This document shows, piece after piece, positions 1 through 5,126 of a stretch of DNA of 23,027 bases (within the stretch, counting starts at the first letter, position 1; each line of letters begins with the position of its first letter). A program made the translations under genes and the position numbers. Under the pieces are notes generated by a model. The model ran no database searches and had not been told where the DNA came from. It saw only the letters and a list, made by a program, of their open reading frames with translations. Location of the stretch: positions 1 to 23,027 of the forward strand of contig CAYPZT010000014.1 in assembly GCA_964415435.1 (NCBI GenBank). The letters run 5' to 3'. The DNA is from CAYPZT01 sp964415435. Its GTDB lineage: Bacteria; Patescibacteriota; Microgenomatia; UBA1406; GWC2-37-13.

Positions 1-61
1 GGAATCGAACCCCCATCACTGGTTCCGAAGACCAGTACTCTATCCGTTGAGCTATTGAGGC
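1..61 (-). tRNA. tRNA-Arg(TCG), 3' end cut by window edge
   Basis: Read on the minus strand, the sequence begins with acceptor strand GCCTCAA at 61-55, followed by TA, a GCTC...GAGT D-arm and the anticodon arm CTGGT-CTTCGGA-ACCAG. The loop gives anticodon TCG (Arg, CGN codons). The T-arm GGGGG-TTCGATT-CC runs off the window, so the 3' acceptor strand is missing. A possible minus-strand -10 (TATAAT, 93-88) lies upstream and overlaps the -10 of the divergent methyltransferase gene. Confidence 0.93.
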
Positions 62-67
62 AATCTA

Positions 68-95
68 TTGACCCGCAGATCGTTTATATTATACT
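68..95 (+). promoter_or_regulatory. promoter of methyltransferase gene (leaderless)
   Basis: TTGACC (68-73), a 16-nt spacer and TATACT (90-95). The predicted +1 is at about 102, the A of the ATG, so the mRNA would have no 5' leader. On the opposite strand TATAAT (93-88) may serve tRNA-Arg. Confidence 0.65.
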
Positions 96-101
96 ACAAG
101 A

Positions 102-656
102 ATGCTAGGTTACCTGTTTTACCTATTCCTACTTTTCCTTGAACTTTCCGTACTTATTGTGTTCTCCCTATATATCTTTTCTCTGATTTATTCTCATCTG
201 TGTGGATCACCCTATGTTCCTTCAAAAAAAAAGGAGCTGGAGTTTATCCTCAGGAAATGCAACCTTAAACATGGGATGACTTTTCTGGATCTAGGGTGCG
301 GAGACGGGCGAGTTGTTCGAATGGCGGTCGAAAAGTACAGGGTGAAAGGTATAGGTGTAGATGTGAATCCCCTTCTTCTTGTGTGGGCGAGATTCTGGAG
401 CAGACTGCATGGTCTCAGAAATATCATGTTTGAGAGGAAGAACATTCTGAAGTATGATGTCAGGCAGGCACATGTCATCTATATTTTTCTTCTCCCTGAT
501 CTTATTACAAGGCTTCTTCCCCACTTTGAGAAAAATCTTAAAAAGGGCACGCTTGTAGTGTCTCATGGTTTCAAAATCCCCGAGTGGAAGAAGTTTCTGA
601 AGGAAACGGTTGAACACAAGCCGTTCCCGACCTACTTTTACATATATAAAGGTTGA
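102..656 (+). CDS. membrane-anchored class I SAM methyltransferase (FAM173/ATPSCKMT-like)
   Basis: The 184-aa protein starts with a strongly hydrophobic segment (about residues 1-32), probably a membrane anchor. A Rossmann methyltransferase domain follows. SAM-binding motif I is DLGCGDGRVV, the acidic end of strand beta2 is GIGVDVNPLL, and a later strand carries VIYIFLLPDL. The C-terminal part holds GTLVVSHGFKIPEW. The N-terminal membrane segment, motif I and the following ARFWSR-type helix resemble the FAM173 family of protein-lysine methyltransferases. In eukaryotes that family includes the enzyme modifying the ATP synthase c subunit; the substrate here is unknown. The ATG coincides with the predicted transcription start. 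The stop overlaps the -35 of the next gene's promoter. I am confident of a methyltransferase and less so of the subfamily. Confidence 0.85.
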   Translation: MLGYLFYLFLLFLELSVLIVFSLYIFSLIYSHLCGSPYVPSKKKELEFILRKCNLKHGMTFLDLGCGDGRVVRMAVEKYRVKGIGVDVNPLLLVWARFWSRLHGLRNIMFERKNILKYDVRQAHVIYIFLLPDLITRLLPHFEKNLKKGTLVVSHGFKIPEWKKFLKETVEHKPFPTYFYIYKG

Positions 657-682
657 CTTATGCCCCTTTATTGCTCTATAGT
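653..682 (+). promoter_or_regulatory. promoter of first lysozyme-like gene (leaderless)
   Basis: TTGACT (653-658), an 18-nt spacer and TATAGT (677-682). The predicted +1 is 689, exactly the A of the ATG. The -35 overlaps the stop codon of the methyltransferase gene. Confidence 0.75.
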
Positions 683-688
683 ACATGT

Positions 689-1285
689 ATGAAGGGAAAA
701 CTGCTTATGTACGGAGGTGCTTTTGTTGTGCTCCTGCTTGTCAATATCTTTGCCGTTATGCAGGTACATGCGCAGCAGACCAGAAAGCAGTATATCGCCG
801 AATTATTCGAGGAAATTGACTATCAAAAAAATAATACCGATCAGTTCGATTCCTCAAACTCTCCATACGCTACCCATACAATTCAAACAGACATCGAAGT
901 ACAGGACGGACGTGTCGCAAATCTCCAGGCATTTTTAAGAAAGTACAACTCGCCCCTTTATGATCATGCCGCCTATATTGTTGAAACGTCGGATAAATAT
1001 CAGTTTGACTATCGCCTTCTTGTAGCTATCTCCATGCAGGAATCGAATGCATGCCGGGTAATTCCTGATGATTCGTATAATTGTTGGGGATGGGGCATCT
1101 ATGGAGATAATGTTCTTCGATTTGAATCCTATGAAGATGCGATCGATACGGTGGCACAGGGCATAAAGAGAGAATATATTGATAAAGGCCTTGTTACAGC
1201 AACCGCAATTATGGCCAAGTATACACCCTCATCGAACGGTAGCTGGGCTTACGGGGTAAATCATTTCCTGAAGGCGCTGCAATAA
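689..1285 (+). CDS. secreted lysozyme-like / lytic transglycosylase-type protein (paralogue 1)
   Basis: The 198-aa protein has an N-terminal signal peptide: basic start MKGK, hydrophobic core to about residue 27, and a VHA-QQ cleavage-like site. The C-terminal half (about residues 85-198) resembles glucosaminidase/SLT lysozyme-fold domains. It has YRLLVAISMQESN, where the Glu sits at the usual catalytic position, then YNCWGWGIYG and a tail ending in WAYGVNHFLKAL. The likely role is peptidoglycan cleavage outside the membrane. An upstream in-frame TTG at 653 would add 12 residues, but the promoter overlaps that region and places +1 on ATG 689, so 689 is preferred. It is homologous to the product of 2828-3391. 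Two Cys flank the NACRVIPDDSYNC stretch and could form a disulfide. The exact bond cleaved cannot be told from sequence alone. Confidence 0.8.
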   Translation: MKGKLLMYGGAFVVLLLVNIFAVMQVHAQQTRKQYIAELFEEIDYQKNNTDQFDSSNSPYATHTIQTDIEVQDGRVANLQAFLRKYNSPLYDHAAYIVETSDKYQFDYRLLVAISMQESNACRVIPDDSYNCWGWGIYGDNVLRFESYEDAIDTVAQGIKREYIDKGLVTATAIMAKYTPSSNGSWAYGVNHFLKALQ

Positions 1286-1304
1286 GAGAATGGTCGGCTC
1301 TTTC

Positions 1305-1919
1305 TTACTGTACTGATCTTGACGACTGAAGTTCTTGAGACATGGAATATTGAGTGCCCTTTTTCTTGGAAAGATTTGCAAAAAGTGATCCTCTTTTCTT
1401 TTTCTTGCTTATCATGGCCTGAAGCCATGTGCCGGACTCTCCAACTTTGGCGCGGAGGGTCTTGAGGATGCTCAAGACAAGCTCGAGGAATCTCACATGA
1501 TAAATGCCGGGTTTATCAGGAAGCGCATCAATACCTATCTTCTGAATATCCTTAATCTCTCCCAGAAGTGAAGAGTTGGCTTTTTTGAGAAGGTCGATTT
1601 CCTTCTTAATAAGTTCACTCAGCTGTCTGATTTCGCGTTTAACGATTTCTTTTTCGTAGTGTTCCTGATAGTTAAAAAGAGAGAATTCCTTCTTCTTTTT
1701 GGGAGCTTCCTGTCTGCCATGTTCGAATCCGCGATTAGCATGTTCTGATTTCGGTCCATCATAACCGCCGAAGAACTGATCAAAAATGCCTGTGCCCAAA
1801 TCCTTGAAGTCGCGAGCTGTATCAGTGACCATCGAAGATCCAAAGCCTTTAACGGTTTCTAGTGGATTTTTGTAGGGCTGTTGGCCCTTTTTTGCGCTCA
1901 TAGAGGTGCTTCTAGCCAT
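1305..1919 (-). CDS. small basic hypothetical protein, DUF5660-like
   Basis: This is a 204-aa, Lys-rich protein with no signal peptide or membrane segment. The N-terminal ~65 residues are low-complexity and include a Gly/Phe patch (FDQFFGGYDG), then a KKKKEF basic run. Residues about 80-125 are charged and helical, probably coiled coil. A conserved-looking core follows (DKPGIYHVRFLELVLSILK), then SGTWLQAM and a basic tail with KKKKRGS. This architecture matches my recollection of DUF5660, a family from Patescibacteria; I could not run a search. The function is unknown, and the basic composition would fit nucleic-acid or ribosome binding. It has its own leaderless promoter inside the end of the trigger factor gene, 12 nt downstream of that gene's stop. 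Confidence 0.75.
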   Translation of the reverse strand: MARSTSMSAKKGQQPYKNPLETVKGFGSSMVTDTARDFKDLGTGIFDQFFGGYDGPKSEHANRGFEHGRQEAPKKKKEFSLFNYQEHYEKEIVKREIRQLSELIKKEIDLLKKANSSLLGEIKDIQKIGIDALPDKPGIYHVRFLELVLSILKTLRAKVGESGTWLQAMISKKKKRGSLFANLSKKKGTQYSMSQELQSSRSVQ

Positions 1920-1925
1920 GCCTTA

Positions 1926-1954
1926 ATTTTACTACAGGCTAATTAGGAAATCAA
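1926..1954 (-). promoter_or_regulatory. promoter of DUF5660-like gene (leaderless)
   Basis: On the minus strand: TTGATT (1954-1949), a 17-nt spacer and TAAAAT (1931-1926). The predicted +1 is 1919, the A of the ATG. The -35 and spacer overlap the last codons of the trigger factor gene. Confidence 0.65.
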
Positions 1955-2801
1955 GCGCCTTCTGCTTCCTCAGGATTGAGGCGTAGAAGTACGCATTGGC
2001 TTCCGCTGCTTTACGTTCCTCATCGGTTTTTATCGAGGCAAATAGCTTTTCGAGGTCTTCCTTCTCTACTTTGATACCCTCTTTTTCGGCGATATCGGCT
2101 AAAAGAAACTCCATCTTGTACGTATCCTCTATCTCGGTGCTATATCGCTTTTTAAGCTCATCCATGGTCAGATTCTTCGATTTTAGATATGATTCGGTAG
2201 TAAGTCCCACCTTTTCGATATCATCTACCAGTTGGGTTAGCCGATTGTTTAGTTCGGTTTCGACGATTACGGGCGGTATTTCTATCGTAATACCCTTAAG
2301 AAGTGCATCAAGAATAGTATTCAGTAAAGCATGTTTTTCCTTCTCAGCCGATTCAGGCTTGGGGGCAGCATCTTTTCCTGGTGTCCAGATTTCTGCCGTT
2401 TTTTTGTTTTCTTTTGCTTTTTTCACGAGATCCTTGTAGGCCGTGAGATCTATAACTGGCTTTTCGGCAACGGTCATTTTAACCTGCCATTCCTCGCCCT
2501 CTTTTGCCTTTGTAAGCTCAAGGCGTGGTTGAATAATAGGCTTTAGTGACTCTTTTTTGACAATTTCTTCGTAGATTGCGGGAACGAGTGCCTGGATTAA
2601 GTGCGAGTAAACAGACTCCTTTTTGATATTTTTCTCAGCGATGGATGCAGGTGCCTTACCCTTGCGGAAACCTTCAACAGTGAGATCTGCTTGGAGTGCA
2701 GAGAACGACTTCTTATATGCTTCAGCGATATCCTCTTTAGGGATGTCTACAACAAGCTCAATGGTCTGTTTTGGAAGGTGTTTAAGTTTGTACGTGTACA
2801 T
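1932..2801 (-). CDS. tig: trigger factor lacking the PPIase domain
   Basis: The 289-aa protein is a ribosome-associated chaperone for nascent chains. The N-terminal ribosome-binding domain (about 1-115) carries the signature GFRKGKAP at residues 44-51, the loop that docks on uL23. The sequence then passes through a short Lys/Pro-rich linker (about 130-160) straight into the helical C-terminal substrate-cradling domain. The FKBP-type prolyl isomerase domain that normally sits between them is absent, which explains the short length (typical about 430-450 aa). The frame stays open upstream to 2921, but those codons overlap the neighbouring lysozyme-like gene. MYTYKLKHLPKQ at 2801 matches the expected domain start, and a -10-like TATCCT lies 8 nt upstream. 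Hence the start at 2801. Confidence 0.9.
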   Translation of the reverse strand: MYTYKLKHLPKQTIELVVDIPKEDIAEAYKKSFSALQADLTVEGFRKGKAPASIAEKNIKKESVYSHLIQALVPAIYEEIVKKESLKPIIQPRLELTKAKEGEEWQVKMTVAEKPVIDLTAYKDLVKKAKENKKTAEIWTPGKDAAPKPESAEKEKHALLNTILDALLKGITIEIPPVIVETELNNRLTQLVDDIEKVGLTTESYLKSKNLTMDELKKRYSTEIEDTYKMEFLLADIAEKEGIKVEKEDLEKLFASIKTDEERKAAEANAYFYASILRKQKALDFLISL

Positions 2802-2808
2802 ACGCGTC

Positions 2809-2814
2809 AGGATA
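2809..2814 (-). promoter_or_regulatory. possible -10 box of trigger factor gene
   Basis: TATCCT on the minus strand ends 8 nt before ATG 2801, close to the spacing seen at other leaderless starts here. No good -35 is visible. The gene could also be read through from the gene upstream. Confidence 0.35.
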
Positions 2815-2827
2815 GACTCAGATATTT

Positions 2828-3391
2828 TTACAATTGTACTTGATTCTCGCTCAAAAACAACTGCAAATCCTCTTCTTCCTTTTCCATTTCTTTCATAAAG
2901 CGCTCGACTCGTATGGCCCATGTCGGACTCGCCGCGTAGATTCTACCTATGGAATATAAGTCGCTCGCGCCCTTTTTAACATAATTTTCCTGTAAACCGT
3001 TACCCACGGTCATAATCGAGTCTGACCAGGAGTCGAACATGATATATCCTCCGCCCCATCCAAACGGGTTGTGTGAGCCTGGATGAGTAAATTGGCCGAA
3101 GCTGGACTCCAAACCGGTTATAGCAGGCAGGAGATAACAGTCGAGGCTGTATGTCTGGCAGGCAGTTATAAAGGTGTCTACTTCACCGGTCAGGGTAGAG
3201 TTGTGCCTCTTAAGCACGTTTTCGATCGCCTTTTTCTTTTTTGCATAGTTTACCGGTTGTGTACATTTCTTTTCAGTAAATACACTATAGGTTATATTAG
3301 CGGATTGACCGGCAACCTCTTGGGCTTGAAGAGCGCCCGGGAGGAGAAGCAACATGAACGATAGTAAAACCGTTACTATTGCTTTATGCAT
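2828..3391 (-). CDS. secreted lysozyme-like / lytic transglycosylase-type protein (paralogue 2)
   Basis: The 187-aa protein has a clear signal peptide: MHK, a Leu-rich core to about residue 22, and cleavage likely after ALQA. The mature domain (about 55-175) has LLPAITGLESSFG with the Glu-Ser pair expected for an SLT/glucosaminidase catalytic site, then HNPFGWGGG and WAIRVERFMKEM. The protein at 689-1285 aligns with it over the whole domain. The likely role is remodelling peptidoglycan outside the membrane. The ATG directly abuts the T-run of an intrinsic terminator (3392-3437), which lies just downstream of a consensus promoter (3446-3474), so expression is probably conditional. A weaker -10-like TAGGAT (3404-3399) could instead start a leaderless mRNA. 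The cleavage specificity is not determinable here. Confidence 0.8.
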   Translation of the reverse strand: MHKAIVTVLLSFMLLLLPGALQAQEVAGQSANITYSVFTEKKCTQPVNYAKKKKAIENVLKRHNSTLTGEVDTFITACQTYSLDCYLLPAITGLESSFGQFTHPGSHNPFGWGGGYIMFDSWSDSIMTVGNGLQENYVKKGASDLYSIGRIYAASPTWAIRVERFMKEMEKEEEDLQLFLSENQVQL

Positions 3392-3437
3392 AAAAAAAAT
3401 CCTAAAGCTTTTCTAGCTGGTAGAAAAACCTTAGGAT
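3392..3437 (-). terminator. intrinsic terminator / attenuator hairpin abutting the start codon
   Basis: In minus-strand RNA, bases 3437-3421 pair with 3399-3415 to give an uninterrupted 17-bp stem with a 5-nt loop (CCAGC), followed by a U-run (3399-3392) that ends one base before the AUG at 3391. Two positions (3430/3406 and 3428/3408) are G-U wobbles in minus-strand RNA but A/C mismatches in plus-strand RNA, which indicates selection on the minus-strand transcript. The predicted +1 (about 3439) lies only 2 nt before the stem. Confidence 0.85.
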
Positions 3438-3445
3438 CTGGGTAG

Positions 3446-3474
3446 ATTATAGCATCTTATTATAAGATTGTCAA
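3446..3474 (-). promoter_or_regulatory. consensus sigma70-type promoter upstream of the terminator hairpin
   Basis: On the minus strand: a perfect TTGACA (3474-3469), a 17-nt spacer and a perfect TATAAT (3451-3446) with an extended TGC just before it. It is the best promoter in the window. The predicted +1 is about 3439, so the first ~48 nt of RNA are the hairpin and U-run. Confidence 0.9.
3454..3468. promoter_or_regulatory. 15-bp palindrome in promoter spacer, candidate operator
   Basis: ATCTTAT-T-ATAAGAT on the plus strand is a perfect inverted repeat with 7-bp arms and one central base. It fills almost the whole spacer between the -35 and -10 boxes. A dimeric repressor bound here would block RNA polymerase. 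No regulator gene is identifiable in the window. Confidence 0.5.
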
Positions 3475-3487
3475 TAGCTGTTTATAA

Positions 3488-3508
3488 TATAGCTTATAGC
3501 CTATAGCG
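3488..3508. repeat. heptamer TATAGCN x3 in divergent promoter region
   Basis: Three exact TATAGC hexamers at 7-bp period (3488, 3495, 3502), with a related AATAGCT at 3473. They lie between the minus-strand consensus promoter and the mtaB promoter. The rest of 3475-3577 is AT/GT-rich with no gene. A role as an UP element or binding site is only a guess. Confidence 0.5.
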
Positions 3509-3577
3509 TGTGTAATAGATACATACAGATGTAGTGTGCGTGTGTGTAGTAGTTAAGGCTATTCTGAGGCTATTTTA

Positions 3578-3586
3578 TGCTAAAAT
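3578..3586 (+). promoter_or_regulatory. extended -10 of mtaB (leaderless)
   Basis: TGC followed by TAAAAT (3581-3586), with the predicted +1 at 3593, the A of the mtaB ATG. The -35 is poor, as is common for extended -10 promoters. Confidence 0.55.
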
Positions 3587-3592
3587 ATACCC

Positions 3593-4873
3593 ATGGCACA
3601 AACGTTTGCAAGTTTCAGTTTTGGCTGTCGTGTAAACCAGGCTGAAAAAGAAGAGATCGATAGACAGCTGGTAGGCAAGGGATACGCATGGAATGAATCT
3701 AGTCCCTCTCTTTACATCGTAAATACATGTGCCGTAACGCACAAAGCCGAACGTGAAGCAAAGCAGCACGTATACCAGGCTCGTAAACGTTTTCCTGAGG
3801 CGAAGATAGTGGTAACAGGCTGTGCGGTAACGAATTGGCTGAAAAAGAAGGACAACCTCCCACAAGCTGACCTACTGATAGATAATACTCAAAAGGAATA
3901 CCTTGTGTCGGTTGTGCTTAAAAGATTTGGAGAGGGTTCTAGGCAGGTGCAGGCACAGGTCCCTATGAGGGACAAGTTTTTGGATTCTAAGCGAGTCATC
4001 ATAAAGATCCAGGATGGGTGCCAGCGGTTTTGCACCTTTTGCATAGTCCCTTATCTGCGCGGTCTTCCCAAATCTCGATCAACTGACGATATTGTCAGAT
4101 CGATTAATCACTGGAGTGCCTCAATGAAGGAAGTCGTTATGACTGCGATCAATACTCAGGCCTTTGGTTTCGATAGTAAGGAGCGTTTTGTAGACCTCGT
4201 AAGACGCACTTTAGAGGAAACCACCATCCCGCGTCTGAGTTTCGGATCGATACATCCTTGGAGCATTGATGAAGATTTCTTTAACCTTTATGAGGAGTAT
4301 AAGGATAACGATCGGTTTGTAGACTTTTTCCATATTCCTCTTCAGTCAGGCTGCGACAAGATCCTCAAACTAATGAAACGTGGGTACACTCGGGGAGAAT
4401 TTATGGAAAAACTCGATCGCATTGCTCGTATGAATCCTTATGCATTTATTGGTACCGACGTCATTGTAGGTTTTCTCGAGGAGACGGACACAGACTTTGC
4501 TGATACCTATGACTTCTTGGAAAAGACACCCATCAATAAGTTTCACGTTTTCCGCTTCTCTCCTCGTGAACATACGGCGGCCAACTATCTTCGCCAACGT
4601 TTAACGGAGCCAAAGGCTGAAGATAAACAAAGAAGGGCAAAGGCATTGGCGGATCTTGGCAATCGCAAATACAATGCCTTTCTGCAAAGACATGTAGGCC
4701 AGACCTTCTCTACTCTATTCCTCAAGGAAAAAACCAAAGAAGCGCAAGAAGGACTACTGAGTAATCAGATAAGAGTAAAGGTGGTATCGGCGAGAGAAGA
4801 AGCTGGTGAAATACGACGCGTACGAGTCGAAGGATATAAAGATGGGGATTTATTTGGTAAAATTGTTTCCTAA
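3593..4873 (+). CDS. mtaB: MtaB-like tRNA methylthiotransferase (radical SAM)
   Basis: The 426-aa enzyme probably converts t6A37 to ms2t6A in tRNAs reading ANN codons. The N-terminal UPF0004 domain shows the three auxiliary cluster cysteines in GC(12)RVNQAE, NTCAVT and TGCAV. The radical-SAM motif CQRFCTFC gives C143, C147 and C150 for the catalytic 4Fe-4S cluster. Then come the SAM-barrel strands and a C-terminal TRAM-like RNA-binding segment (about 360-426). GCRVNQ-E and VTGCAV favour MtaB over MiaB, though the INTQAFGF stretch differs from the usual GxNLGSYG-like sequence. The length is typical. No Shine-Dalgarno is visible. tRNA-Val starts 8 nt after the stop, so the two are probably co-transcribed. 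Confidence 0.88.
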   Translation: MAQTFASFSFGCRVNQAEKEEIDRQLVGKGYAWNESSPSLYIVNTCAVTHKAEREAKQHVYQARKRFPEAKIVVTGCAVTNWLKKKDNLPQADLLIDNTQKEYLVSVVLKRFGEGSRQVQAQVPMRDKFLDSKRVIIKIQDGCQRFCTFCIVPYLRGLPKSRSTDDIVRSINHWSASMKEVVMTAINTQAFGFDSKERFVDLVRRTLEETTIPRLSFGSIHPWSIDEDFFNLYEEYKDNDRFVDFFHIPLQSGCDKILKLMKRGYTRGEFMEKLDRIARMNPYAFIGTDVIVGFLEETDTDFADTYDFLEKTPINKFHVFRFSPREHTAANYLRQRLTEPKAEDKQRRAKALADLGNRKYNAFLQRHVGQTFSTLFLKEKTKEAQEGLLSNQIRVKVVSAREEAGEIRRVRVEGYKDGDLFGKIVS

Positions 4874-4881
4874 GATCATCA

Positions 4882-4955
4882 GGATCCGTAGCTCAGTTGG
4901 CTAGAGCGTTTCATTGACATTGAAAAGGTCAGAGGTTCAAGTCCTCTCGGATCCA
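4882..4955 (+). tRNA. tRNA-Val(GAC)
   Basis: The cloverleaf has acceptor GGATCCG/CGGATCC, D-arm GCTC...GAGC, anticodon arm TTTCA-TTGACAT-TGAAA (anticodon GAC, Val) and T-arm AGAGG-TTCAAGT-CCTCT. The discriminator is A4955. The next bases are CCG, so the CCA end is not fully encoded and must be added by a CCA-adding enzyme. It lies 8 nt after mtaB, and the thrS leader promoter begins 6 nt after it. Confidence 0.95.
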
Positions 4956-4961
4956 CCGCGT

Positions 4962-4990
4962 TTGACATTAGTACATTGCCTCGCTACAAT
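4962..4990 (+). promoter_or_regulatory. thrS leader promoter P1
   Basis: A perfect TTGACA (4962-4967), a 17-nt spacer and TACAAT (4985-4990). The predicted +1 is 4997, which is the A of the leader-peptide ATG. Confidence 0.85.
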
Positions 4991-4996
4991 AAGTTT

Positions 4997-5038
4997 ATGA
5001 AACTGTATGTTATACGGACAACTACCTGCCTCCTTTAG
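4997..5038 (+). CDS. thrS leader peptide MKLYVIRTTTCLL
   Basis: This 13-codon ORF begins at the predicted transcription start and ends at TAG 5036-5038. Codons 8-10 are ACA ACT ACC, three consecutive threonines, in front of the threonyl-tRNA synthetase gene. The Thr codons (5018-5026) run into strand 1 of the protector hairpin, and the stop lies in its loop and strand 2. This is the geometry needed for ribosome position to choose between terminator and antiterminator. Its function is inferred to be regulatory, comparable to the leader peptide of E. coli pheST. It is far too short for ordinary gene calling. Confidence 0.82.
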   Translation: MKLYVIRTTTCLL

Positions 5039-5092
5039 GAGGGGTAGATCTCGTGTGGCGTAAATATACCCCTCCTCACGGAGGGTTTTTTT
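5022..5092 (+). promoter_or_regulatory. transcription attenuator of thrS (protector / antiterminator / terminator)
   Basis: Three mutually exclusive helices can form. The protector 1:2 pairs CTACC (5022-5026) with GGTAG (5043-5047) and CCTCC (5029-5033) with GGAGG (5038-5042), with a TG bulge. The antiterminator 2:3 pairs 5037-5046 with 5067-5076, ten perfect pairs. The terminator 3:4 pairs CCCTCC (5070-5075) with GGAGGG (5080-5085), followed by seven T. A ribosome stalled at the Thr codons would cover strand 1 and free strand 2 to pair with 3, allowing readthrough into thrS. A ribosome reaching the stop would cover strand 2, and the terminator would form. Confidence 0.88.
5070..5092 (+). terminator. 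intrinsic terminator of the thrS attenuator
   Basis: Perfect 6-bp GC-rich stem CCCTCC-TCAC-GGAGGG followed by T7 (5086-5092). The terminated leader RNA would be about 96 nt. Confidence 0.92.
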
Positions 5093-5114
5093 ATGCAAAA
5101 CAATATTATTTAGT

Positions 5115-5120
5115 TATAAT
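5115..5120 (+). promoter_or_regulatory. possible second thrS promoter P2 (-10 only)
   Basis: A perfect TATAAT whose last base is 7 nt before the thrS ATG, so it could give a leaderless thrS mRNA that bypasses the attenuator. The best -35 candidate, TTATGC (5091-5096, 18-nt spacer), is poor. Confidence 0.45.
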
Positions 5121-5126
5121 CAACCT

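Noticed and set aside
653..688. TTG start for the first lysozyme-like gene
   Set aside because: The promoter -35 and -10 lie inside this extension, and the signal peptide starts naturally at ATG 689.
1286..1304. Terminator between the first lysozyme-like gene and the DUF5660-like gene
   Set aside because: Only a 5-bp AAGAG/CTCTT pairing with a 9-nt loop and a mixed T/C tract; too weak to call.
2802..2921. N-terminal extension of trigger factor to ATG 2921
   Set aside because: The extra 40 residues overlap the lysozyme-like gene, resemble no trigger factor N-terminus, and a -10-like box precedes ATG 2801.
4950..5092. T-box riboswitch upstream of thrS
   Set aside because: No T-box consensus (AGGGTGGNACCGCG) and no specifier stem. 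CCACCGCG at about 4953-4960 is the tRNA-Val 3' end. The leader peptide with Thr codons explains the terminator better.
5093..5113. Mini-ORF MQNNII before thrS
   Set aside because: It starts in the T-run region after the terminator, has no promoter of its own and no informative codons. It is probably a chance frame.
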